From positions 32,183-96,182 of the forward strand of contig JALORP010000015.1 of assembly GCA_025458865.1 (NCBI GenBank): 64,000 nucleotides of DNA. The letters run 5' to 3'. How positions within the stretch are numbered: the first letter of the stretch is position 1; every line of letters begins with the position of its first letter. Below, in pieces: positions 19,589-27,731 of this stretch. Below the pieces are notes generated by a model. The model made no database searches and was not told the origin of the DNA. It saw only the letters and a list, made by a program, of their open reading frames with translations. The position numbers were made by a program, and so were the translations under genes. The DNA comes from Steroidobacteraceae bacterium. GTDB lineage: Bacteria > Pseudomonadota > Gammaproteobacteria > Steroidobacterales > Steroidobacteraceae.

Positions 19589-20624
19589 GCGGTCAGCCCC
19601 GGCCCCGGAGGTGGTGCCGGACATCCCGGAACGCCTCGCGGTGGCCGACGCGCCGTGGCTCGCGCCGACCCGCCAGCGCCTGCAGGCTGCGTGGCGATCG
19701 GGGCGCTTCCCGCACGCGCTGCTGCTGGTTGGACGGGCGGGCCTGGGCCAGTCCGAGCTCGCGCTCTGGGTGGCCCAGCTCGCCCTGTGTGAGGCGGCGG
19801 ACGGCAGGCCCTGCGGCGGCTGCGGTGCCTGCGTCCTGTTCCGGTCCGGGAATCACCCGGATCTGCACCGCGTGACGCTCGAGGACGATTCCAAGGTTGT
19901 CAAAGTCGACCAGATCCGGGCGCTGTCGGCCGTGCTGGCGATGCGCAGCTACCGGGGCGGATACCAGGTCGGCATCGTCGATCCCGCGGATGCCCTCAAT
20001 ACAAATGCATTCAATGCATTACTCAAGACTCTTGAAGAGCCATCTGAGCAGACGCTGCTGGTCCTCGTGGCTTCGCGGCCGAGCGTCCTGCCCGCCACGA
20101 TCGTCAGCCGCTGCCTGCGTCTCCCGATGCCGGTGCCGACCGCTGCCGTGGCTGGCACCTGGCTCGCCCGGCGCCGGCCAGGTACGGACTGGGAGCAGGT
20201 CCTCGCCCTGGCGCAAGGCGCGCCCCTCGCCGCGCTCGACCTTGCGGAGGCCGGGGTGGCGGAACTTGGGCCGGCGCTGGCGCGCGACCTCTCGCAGGTC
20301 GGCTCGGCCGGATTCGACCCCTGGCGCCTCGCCGAGGCCTGGCACAAGGACCGCCCCGGGGAGCGATTGCTGTGGATCGAGCACTGGGTGACGGGCTGGC
20401 TGCGCGAGGCACTGGCGGCCGGTGACGCGGTTAACAATAATCGCTCATCCGGGTTGCCAAGGGCGGCGGCCGGCACGAACATGGGCCCTGTGTTCGCGTT
20501 CCTCGACCGGCTTCGCGCGGCGCGCGCGGCGGTCGAGGGCCCCCTCAACACCCAGCTGCTCCTCGAGGACCTGCTGGTCGCGATGGGTGAGGCCTTTGCC
20601 GCGGCCCAGGGCCGCACAGGATGA
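19578..20624 (+). CDS. holB: DNA polymerase III subunit delta prime
   Basis: FPHALLLVGRAGLGQSELALWVA, CGGCGAC zinc-binding pattern, NAFNALLKTLEEPSEQTLLVL. Confidence 0.93.
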   Translation: MAGKRSAPAPEVVPDIPERLAVADAPWLAPTRQRLQAAWRSGRFPHALLLVGRAGLGQSELALWVAQLALCEAADGRPCGGCGACVLFRSGNHPDLHRVTLEDDSKVVKVDQIRALSAVLAMRSYRGGYQVGIVDPADALNTNAFNALLKTLEEPSEQTLLVLVASRPSVLPATIVSRCLRLPMPVPTAAVAGTWLARRRPGTDWEQVLALAQGAPLAALDLAEAGVAELGPALARDLSQVGSAGFDPWRLAEAWHKDRPGERLLWIEHWVTGWLREALAAGDAVNNNRSSGLPRAAAGTNMGPVFAFLDRLRAARAAVEGPLNTQLLLEDLLVAMGEAFAAAQGRTG

Positions 20625-20977
20625 CGATGCGCGCACCTTCGACGAAGCCGGGACTGCTGACGCTCACCATCAAGGACAAGAGCGCGCTGTACCTCGCTTA
20701 CATGCCCTTCGTGCGCAACGGTGGCCTGTTCATCCCGACCAACAGCAATTACCGGCTCGGCGACGAGGTGTTCATGCTCCTCAACCTGATGGGGGAGGAG
20801 GAGAAGCTGCCCGTGGCCGGCCGGGTGATCTGGGTGACGCCGAAGGGCGCGCAGGGCAAGCGCACGGCGGGCATCGGCGTGCAGTTCAGCGAACAGGATC
20901 GCGGCACCACGCAGAAGAAGATCGAGTCCTACCTAGCCGGGGCGCTCGGCGGGGACAAGCAGACGCACACGATGTAG
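20621..20977 (+). CDS. pilZ: PilZ domain protein (type IV pilus type)
   Basis: YMPFVRNGGLFIPTN, GDEVFMLLNLM, VAGRVIWVTPKGAQG.. GIGVQF; downstream of holB as in pseudomonads. Confidence 0.9.
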   Translation: MTMRAPSTKPGLLTLTIKDKSALYLAYMPFVRNGGLFIPTNSNYRLGDEVFMLLNLMGEEEKLPVAGRVIWVTPKGAQGKRTAGIGVQFSEQDRGTTQKKIESYLAGALGGDKQTHTM

Positions 20978-20985
20978 GGCCGGGC

Positions 20986-22047
20986 TCAGCCCGCGGCGGG
21001 ACCCAAGGCGTTGCCGAGCAGGCCGCCGCGCAGGCAGGAAGCATCGTAGCCGCGCTCGCTCAGCAGGAAGGCCGCCGCGGAACTGCGCCGCCCGGTTTCG
21101 CAGACCAGCACGTAGGGCACCGAGCGGTCCAGCGTCTTCAGCTTGATGCGGATGAAATAGAGCGGAATGTTCACGGCGCCCTGCGGGTGCCACAGCTCGT
21201 ACTCGCTCGGCAGGCGCACGTCGAGCCAGACGCCGCCGTGCGCGATGGTGTCCCGGGCCTGGTCGAGGTCCACCCAGTGCAGCAGCGGTTCGTTGAGCAG
21301 CGAGTTGAAGTCCTCCTTCCCGAGCCGCATCAGCGAGCCGTCGGTGAGCATGGCCACCGTGGCGTTGCGCTTGCCCTCGGAGATGAGCGCCTCCTCGCCG
21401 AAGGACTCGCCGACCCCGAGCTCCGCCAGCCGTATTCCCTCGCGGTTGAGCGGCGTCTCGCGCGTCACCACGCAGCGGCCGCGGGTGATGACGTAGAAGT
21501 AGTCCCCTTCGTCGCCCTGCTTGATGACGACTTCGCCGGCCTTGTAGTTCACGCGTTGCATGCGCATGAACAGCGCCTGGATGTTCGCCGGCGGGACGCG
21601 GTGGAAGGACTTGGTCTGCAGCAGCACGGTCATCCAGTCGTCGCCGCCCGGGGTGCCGTCGCCGCCGATCTCCGAGACCTCGTAGGTTCCGGTCTGGTCC
21701 CAGGTGATGAGGACGTCGAGCATCTCCGAGTCGACGGAGATGTACTCCACGTCGGTGATCGCCCGCGCCGTGAAGCGGCGGGGCTGGCCCGGGGCCACGG
21801 GGTTGCGCGCTTCGGGGCTGCCGCCTTTCAGGGTCGCGACCAGCCGGTCCCCGCTCACGAGTTCCAGTTCGCCGCTGACCAGGTAGAAGGTGCGCTTGTC
21901 CTCGTCGCCTTCCTTGAACAGCAGCCGGCCCTCGTCGAGCCGGCGCAGCGTCGTCTTCCGCGCGAGGGCCGCGAGGTTCTCCCGCTTCAGGCCGTCGAGG
22001 GGCGAGAAACTGCGCAGGGTCGCGAGGTCGAGAGCCTTACCTTCCAT
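20986..22047 (-). CDS. Tandem cyclic nucleotide-binding domains plus C-terminal rhodanese domain
   Basis: Two cNMP-binding-like domains (second with GESFGEEALISEGKRNATVAM) and a rhodanese with active-site CETGRRS. Confidence 0.88.
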   Translation of the reverse strand: MEGKALDLATLRSFSPLDGLKRENLAALARKTTLRRLDEGRLLFKEGDEDKRTFYLVSGELELVSGDRLVATLKGGSPEARNPVAPGQPRRFTARAITDVEYISVDSEMLDVLITWDQTGTYEVSEIGGDGTPGGDDWMTVLLQTKSFHRVPPANIQALFMRMQRVNYKAGEVVIKQGDEGDYFYVITRGRCVVTRETPLNREGIRLAELGVGESFGEEALISEGKRNATVAMLTDGSLMRLGKEDFNSLLNEPLLHWVDLDQARDTIAHGGVWLDVRLPSEYELWHPQGAVNIPLYFIRIKLKTLDRSVPYVLVCETGRRSSAAAFLLSERGYDASCLRGGLLGNALGPAAG

Positions 22048-22105
22048 GGCGCTCCGCCACCGCGGTCTTGGGCTTGTTCATTGGCCGCGGATGTTAGCAC
22101 AGAGG

Positions 22106-24145
22106 TCAGGACGGCAATCCGCGGAGCCCGTCCCATCCCGCGTCGGGACGGAAGCGGGGCCCGTACGCGCGTTCCAGCGCCTGCAGGCGCGCGACGACCT
22201 CGTCCACCCCGCGCTGGCGCGCGTACTGCAGCGGGCCGCCCCGGAAGGGCGCGAATCCGGTCCCGAAGATCATGCCGGCGTCGAGCAGGTCCGCGTCGGC
22301 GACGACTCCCTCGCGCAGGCACGCGACCGCCTCGTTGAGATACTGGAGCACCAGGCGATCCTGCAGGTCGGCGGGCGCGGACCCGGCGGGCGGCTTGACC
22401 GGCTTGCCGTCGCGCCACTCGTAGAGCCCCCGTCCGCTCTTGCGGCCGACCCGACCCGCTGCAACCAGCGACTCCAGTCCTCGCGGGGCCTCGCGACCGA
22501 AGGCCTGGGCGAGGATTCGCCCGACGTGCTGTGCGACATCGAGCCCGACGGTGTCGGCGAGCTCGACGGGGCCCATGGGCATGCCGAAGTCCACTGCCGC
22601 CTGGTCGATGGTGGATAGGGAAACGCCCTCCGCGGCGGCATGCATGGCCTCGGTCATGTAGGGCATCAGGATGCGGTTCACGGCGAAACCGGGAACGCTT
22701 CGGCACGGCAGCGGCAGGCGGTCGAGGCGCCGGGCGAATGCAGCGGCATCCTGGGCCGCCGCGTCCGATGTCGCGGCCCCGCGCACGATCTCCACGAGCA
22801 TCATCCTGGAGACGGGATTGAAGAAATGCAGGCCGACCAGCCGCGAGGGATCGGCGAGGTCGCGCGCGAGATCCTCCAGCATGAGGCTCGAGGTGTTCGT
22901 CGCGAGCAGCGCGCCCGGCTTGAGCGCCGGCTCGAGCCGGCGGTAGAGGTCCCGCTTCGCGTCCGCGTCCTCGAAGATCGCCTCGATCACGACGTCGGCC
23001 GAGGCGGCGCCGGAGCCCGCGACATCGGCCTTCAGCCGGGACCGGCAGGCCTCCGCCTGGCCGGGACGGCGGCACTTCCTGTCGAAGAACCCGCGGGCGC
23101 GCTCCAGCGCGGCCGCGACGAACCGCTCCTCGCGGTCCTGCAGCGTCACGGTGAGCCCGCGGTACGCGCACCAGGCGGCGATGTCGCCGCCCATCAGCCC
23201 GGCGCCGACCACGTGCACCCGATCGAAACGCCGCGTCGAGCCGCCACCGAGCGCCTTGAGGCGGTCCTGCAGGAAGAACACGCGCACGAGGTTGCGCGAG
23301 GTGGGCGTGAGAAAGAGCCGCGCGATCGAGCGCGCCTCGGCTTCATATGCCTCGGCGCTGGCGGCGCCGTGCGATCGCCAGAGATCCACGATGGCGAACG
23401 GCGCCGGGTAGTGGTCGGCGCGCGCCCGCCCGGCGACCTGCTTGCGGACCCGGGCGGCGACGAATCCGCGGACCGGGCCCAGCGCCAGCAGGCGCTGGCC
23501 GAGCGGCGGGCGGTGGGGTGGGGGCGGCGCCAGCGCCAGCGCCCTGGCTTCGTCGCGCAGCCGTTCCGGGGGCACGAGCCGGTCGACCAGGCCGAGCTGG
23601 CGGGCGCGGGACGCGCGAATGTTTCGTCCGGTCAGCATCATGTCGAGGGCGGCCGGCGCGCCGATCAGCCGCGGGGCCCTGACCGTGCCGCCGAAGCCCG
23701 GATGGATCCCCAGCATCACCTCCGGCAGGCCGAGCGCGAGACGGTCGTCCTCCGCCGCCACCCGGTAGCGGCAGGCCAGCGCGAGTTCGAGGCCGCCGCC
23801 GAGCGCGAAGCCGTGAATGGCGGCGACCGTGGGGCAGGGCAGCGCCTCGAGACGGTCGAGCACGCCCTGGCCGGCGCGGACCAGCTCGTAGGCCTGCCGT
23901 TCGTCGGACAGGCCGGTGAATTCCGTGATGTCGGCGCCGGCGATGAAGCCGGAATCCTTCGCGGACACGACGACGAGGGCCTTCGGGCGGGCGCGCTCGA
24001 TGGCGGCGAGCTTCGCATCGAGCTGCTCCATGACGGCCCGGCCGAGCGTGTTGGCCGAGCCTCCCTGGCGATCGAACGCGAGCCAGGCCACGCCGTCCGC
24101 GTCGATGTCGAGTTGCCAGTGCTCCGGCGATGCTGTGCTGCTCAT
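22106..24145 (-). CDS. Fused enoyl-CoA hydratase/3-hydroxyacyl-CoA dehydrogenase, FadB/FadJ-like
   Basis: GFIAGADITEF, GFALGGGLELALACRYR, HVVGAGLMGGDIAAWCA, GLHFFNPVSRMMLVEIV. ATG at 24145. Confidence 0.93.
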   Translation of the reverse strand: MSSTASPEHWQLDIDADGVAWLAFDRQGGSANTLGRAVMEQLDAKLAAIERARPKALVVVSAKDSGFIAGADITEFTGLSDERQAYELVRAGQGVLDRLEALPCPTVAAIHGFALGGGLELALACRYRVAAEDDRLALGLPEVMLGIHPGFGGTVRAPRLIGAPAALDMMLTGRNIRASRARQLGLVDRLVPPERLRDEARALALAPPPPHRPPLGQRLLALGPVRGFVAARVRKQVAGRARADHYPAPFAIVDLWRSHGAASAEAYEAEARSIARLFLTPTSRNLVRVFFLQDRLKALGGGSTRRFDRVHVVGAGLMGGDIAAWCAYRGLTVTLQDREERFVAAALERARGFFDRKCRRPGQAEACRSRLKADVAGSGAASADVVIEAIFEDADAKRDLYRRLEPALKPGALLATNTSSLMLEDLARDLADPSRLVGLHFFNPVSRMMLVEIVRGAATSDAAAQDAAAFARRLDRLPLPCRSVPGFAVNRILMPYMTEAMHAAAEGVSLSTIDQAAVDFGMPMGPVELADTVGLDVAQHVGRILAQAFGREAPRGLESLVAAGRVGRKSGRGLYEWRDGKPVKPPAGSAPADLQDRLVLQYLNEAVACLREGVVADADLLDAGMIFGTGFAPFRGGPLQYARQRGVDEVVARLQALERAYGPRFRPDAGWDGLRGLPS

Positions 24146-24168
24146 CGGTTCACCCTGGGGAAGCGCCC

Positions 24169-24948
24169 TCAGGCGCGGGCGCTGGCGGCGGAGCCGCGCT
24201 TCGGCGCTGCCTGCCGGGCGACCTCGAAGTCGAACACGAGCGGCAGGTGGTCGGACAGCAGTATGGACGGCACGTCGAAGCCGAGCGGCTCGATCCCCTC
24301 GCCGTAGAGGACGAAGTCGAGCTCCTTGCGCGGCCAGCGGCTCGGATAGGAGGGCCGTCCCTCGACGTTGGCGCTGCGCAGCCCGGCCGCCTCCATGAAC
24401 AGGTAGATCTCGTGGTCGCCCCAGAACGTGTTGAAGTCGCCCGCCACGATGACCGGCTTGTTCTGGCGCTTGATCAGCTGGTGCAGGTGGCGCAGCTGGT
24501 AGTGGCGGTGGCGGAACTTGAGCGACAGGTGCACGAGGAACACGGCCAGGTCCTCGAGCTCGAGCTCGATGATCAGCCGCTTGATGCCCGCGTCGAAGTA
24601 GTGGAACCGCTCGCCGTGCACGCGCGGCGCCGCGAGAAAGGCATTGCCCTGCTTGCGGACGATGGGCACCAGCTGGTTGAGCGAGTCCTCGCCGTACTTG
24701 CACTGGTAGCTGGAGTAATGTCCGAGGTGGTCGGCGATGAAGCGCGCCTGGTTCAGCATGCCGGTCCGGATGGAGCCCGTGTCCACCTCGATAAGCCCGA
24801 CGATGTCCGGGTCGAGGTCCTTGAGGAAGACGGTGATCCGGTCCAGCACCTGGCGGCTGCTGCGGAGGTAGCCCGCCCCGGGGACGGGGAGGTGGAAGGA
24901 CGGGCCGGTGCCGGTGGCGTACCGGATGTTGTATACGACCAGTCTCAT
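24169..24948 (-). CDS. Endonuclease/exonuclease/phosphatase (EEP) family protein
   Basis: VVYNIRYA, GLIEVD, VIVAGDFNTFWGD, LSDHLPLVFDF. Confidence 0.88.
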   Translation of the reverse strand: MRLVVYNIRYATGTGPSFHLPVPGAGYLRSSRQVLDRITVFLKDLDPDIVGLIEVDTGSIRTGMLNQARFIADHLGHYSSYQCKYGEDSLNQLVPIVRKQGNAFLAAPRVHGERFHYFDAGIKRLIIELELEDLAVFLVHLSLKFRHRHYQLRHLHQLIKRQNKPVIVAGDFNTFWGDHEIYLFMEAAGLRSANVEGRPSYPSRWPRKELDFVLYGEGIEPLGFDVPSILLSDHLPLVFDFEVARQAAPKRGSAASARA

Positions 24949-25033
24949 GCGTGCACCGCTTGCCCCGATGGGCTTATTCTAGTCCCCGCGCCTGCCGGAG
25001 ATACGACCGGCTGCGGGAAGCCACGAGGAAACG

Positions 25034-25489
25034 ATGTCACAGGAAAACCCGATCCGGCTGTTCGTCAGTCACCTGTTCGCGCCCGACGACGAGTACTACC
25101 GGGCGTTCGAGTACCTCGAGAGCGCCAAGAACTTCTACTACCGCAACCTGAGCGCGCCGGACAAGACGCCGAGCGGCGTCGACCGGGAGTCGCTCAAGGA
25201 AGGGCTCAGGCAGCAGATGGCCGACGCCGAGCTCGTCCTGCTTCTATCGGCGCTGCACGCTCGCGACCCCATCCTGATCGAGTTCCAGGCGCTCTATGCC
25301 AAGGCCTGCGACAAGCCGGTCGTCGTCGTCGAGCCTTTCGGCACCGGAGCCAAGGTGCCCACCGAGCTGCGCGAGCTGGCCGACGAGGTCGTCCGGTGGA
25401 ACGAGCGGGAAATGTCAGACGCGATCCGGCGGCAGGCGCGTCATGAGGAAACCCTGCGCTGGGACACGATCGAGTTCAAGCTCGACTGA
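25034..25489 (+). CDS. TIR-like (ThsB/DUF1863-type) domain protein
   Basis: Begins IRLFVSHLF, LREQ-like LKEGLRQQMADAELVLLL, then RDPILIEFQALYAKACDKPVVVVEPFG resembling the TIR/nucleoside deoxyribosyltransferase-like catalytic-Glu helix. Confidence 0.7.
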   Translation: MSQENPIRLFVSHLFAPDDEYYRAFEYLESAKNFYYRNLSAPDKTPSGVDRESLKEGLRQQMADAELVLLLSALHARDPILIEFQALYAKACDKPVVVVEPFGTGAKVPTELRELADEVVRWNEREMSDAIRRQARHEETLRWDTIEFKLD

Positions 25490-25499
25490 GGCCGCGGTT

Positions 25500-25862
25500 T
25501 CAGGCCTCGGCGCCGTAGAGCTGCACCACTGTCCCGTTGCGCGGCCGCGTGGCCGTCTCTTCGTCGCTCAGGGCGCCCAGCAGGCGCACGATGCGCTGGG
25601 CGTTTCGCCCGGCCTCTTCGTTCGACATTTTCCGAACTGTCGCAATGACGGGCGTTTCGCCCCGGAGAGGAGCCACGGAGGTCATGTCCCGTCGCAGCGC
25701 CTCGAACTCCGGCCGCACGGAACGCGGCAAATCGGCGCTGTCGAGTTCTGCCAAATATCTCGAGAAAGCCACGACAAGCCTTTGTTTGACCGGACATGGT
25801 CCGGCTAGCTGAATCGCGGCCAGATGCACCGACTCCCAGGCGGCCTTCATCGCAAGCTCCAT
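25500..25862 (-). CDS. Hypothetical protein, 120 aa
   Basis: Complete ORF filling an intergenic gap with plausible composition; no family recognised. Confidence 0.6.
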   Translation of the reverse strand: MELAMKAAWESVHLAAIQLAGPCPVKQRLVVAFSRYLAELDSADLPRSVRPEFEALRRDMTSVAPLRGETPVIATVRKMSNEEAGRNAQRIVRLLGALSDEETATRPRNGTVVQLYGAEA

Positions 25863-26109
25863 AACTTATTGTTTTAACAGTAATCCTGGGAGACCGGACA
25901 GCGACTGCGACTCCCGGAACCGCGCCCGCGCTGCGCTGGATCGAGAAATCTCCGGCAGCGCTAGGCACTTAGGTTCGGAATATAGCGTGGATTCTGTGAA
26001 ACGCAACCGGCGCCTGGCGACATTTCGCGCGCGTCGCCCCGGACGGAACGCTTGCCAAGTCAGGCAATTTCGACAAAGCTAGAACACTCAATCAGCCTGA
26101 GATTGCGCC

Positions 26110-26508
26110 ATGGGCGCCACAGCCCCCGTTACGAGTGCAGCCGTTCTTTCGGCTCTCGCGCAGCCGACACGACTCAAGATCATCGAGGTGCTCGCCGACG
26201 GTGACCCCGAGGGTACGCCGGCCGGCGTGATCGCGCGGCGCGTCGAATGCCCCGCGTCCACGCTCTCATTCCACCTCAAGGAATTGGCGCAGGCGGGGTT
26301 GCTCGAAGCGAGGCCGCGTGGGCGTTTCATCCTCTACGCCGTCGTGCCAGGGGCCTTCGCGGCCCTGGCGGAGTTCATCGGGCGGCTTCCGGGCAAGCCT
26401 GAATCGGGTTCGCCGGCGCCCAAGCCACCACGGGGCCGCACCGGCAAGCGCAAGCGCGAGGAACCCCTCGCGGCCACCGAGCCCGAGGCGCAACTGTCCA
26501 TCTTCTGA
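26110..26508 (+). CDS. ArsR-family transcriptional regulator with basic C-terminal tail
   Basis: LSALAQPTRLKIIEVLADG, CPASTLSFHLKELAQAGLLEARPRGRFILYAV wHTH. Confidence 0.9.
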   Translation: MGATAPVTSAAVLSALAQPTRLKIIEVLADGDPEGTPAGVIARRVECPASTLSFHLKELAQAGLLEARPRGRFILYAVVPGAFAALAEFIGRLPGKPESGSPAPKPPRGRTGKRKREEPLAATEPEAQLSIF

Positions 26509-26532
26509 GGTTCGCGAGGCGGCAGCGCCCGG

Positions 26533-27723
26533 TCAGAATGCGTCGGCGGGGACGCGAACCCAGCCTTCCATGAGTACGCGCGCACTGCGGCTCATGATCG
26601 CCTTGGTGACGGTCCACGCTCCATCAACCTTCGTCGCTTCCGCCCCGACCCGAAGGGTCCCCGAGGGGTGGCCGAAGCGCACGGCCTTGCGCGGTCCACC
26701 CCCAGCGGCGGCGTTGACCAGCGTGCCGGGAATCGCGGCCGCGGTGCCGATCGCCACGGCGGCGGTGCCCATCATGGCGTGGTGCAGCTTGCCCATGGAC
26801 AGGGCGCGAACCAGCAGGTCTATGCCGCCCGCGGCGATCGGCTTGCCGCTCGACGCCACGTAGTCCGCGGGACGGGCGACGTAGGCGACCTTGGGCGTGT
26901 GCTGGCGCCTGGCCGCTTGGTCGAGGCTGCGGATGAGCCCCATGCGAAGGGCACCGTGGGCGCGGATGGTCTCGAACATGGCGAGCGCCTTCGCATCGCC
27001 GTTGATCGAGTCCTGGAGTTCCGCGCCGGTGTAGCCGATGTCCTCGGCGTTCACGAAGATGGTCGGGATGCCCGCGTTGATCATGGTCGCCTTCAAGATG
27101 CCGACACCCGGCACCTCGAGGTCGTCGACGAGGTTGCCCGTGGGGAACATGGCGCCGCCAGCGCCTTCCTCCTCCGCGGCCGGATCCAGGAACTCGAGCT
27201 GGACCTCGGCGGCGGGGAAAGTCACGCCGTCGAGCTCGAAATCGCCGGTTTCCTGCACCGCACCGCCGGCCATCGGGACGTGGGCAACGATGCTCTTGCC
27301 GATGTTGGCCTGCCAGATCCGCACGGTCGCGACGCCGTCGGCGGGCAGGCGGCTGGCATCCACGAGGCCGTTCGCAATGGCGAAGGGGCCGACGGCCGCC
27401 GACAGGTTGCCGCAGTTGCCGCTCCAGTCAACGAAGGCCTTGTCGATCGAAACCTGCCCGAAGAGGTAGTCCACGTCGTGATCGGGACGGTGGCTCTTCG
27501 CGAGGACCACCGTCTTGCTGGTGCTCGACGTGGCGCCGCCCATGCCGTCGATCTGCTTGCCGTAGGGATCGGGGCTGCCGATCACCCGCAGCAGCAGCGC
27601 ATCGCGTTCCGGGCCGGGAGACTGCGCGCGCCCCGGCAGGTCCTGCAGCCGGAAGAAGATCCCCTTGCTCGTGCCTCCGCGCATGTAGGTCGCGGGGATC
27701 CGGATCTGCGGTGCGTGCGTCAT
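26533..27723 (-). CDS. prpF: 2-methylaconitate cis-trans isomerase
   Basis: IRIPATYMRGGTSKGIFFRLQDLP, GMGGATSSTSKTVVL, DWSGNCGNLSAAVGPFAI. ATG at 27723. Confidence 0.95.
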   Translation of the reverse strand: MTHAPQIRIPATYMRGGTSKGIFFRLQDLPGRAQSPGPERDALLLRVIGSPDPYGKQIDGMGGATSSTSKTVVLAKSHRPDHDVDYLFGQVSIDKAFVDWSGNCGNLSAAVGPFAIANGLVDASRLPADGVATVRIWQANIGKSIVAHVPMAGGAVQETGDFELDGVTFPAAEVQLEFLDPAAEEEGAGGAMFPTGNLVDDLEVPGVGILKATMINAGIPTIFVNAEDIGYTGAELQDSINGDAKALAMFETIRAHGALRMGLIRSLDQAARRQHTPKVAYVARPADYVASSGKPIAAGGIDLLVRALSMGKLHHAMMGTAAVAIGTAAAIPGTLVNAAAGGGPRKAVRFGHPSGTLRVGAEATKVDGAWTVTKAIMSRSARVLMEGWVRVPADAF

Positions 27724-27731
27724 GGGGTTCC

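Noticed and set aside
20422-24307. Long plus-strand ORFs (20422-22338, 22640-24307) opposite the cNMP-rhodanese and fadB-like genes
   Set aside because: Antisense shadow ORFs. The minus strand encodes clear conserved proteins and the plus translations lack recognisable domains.
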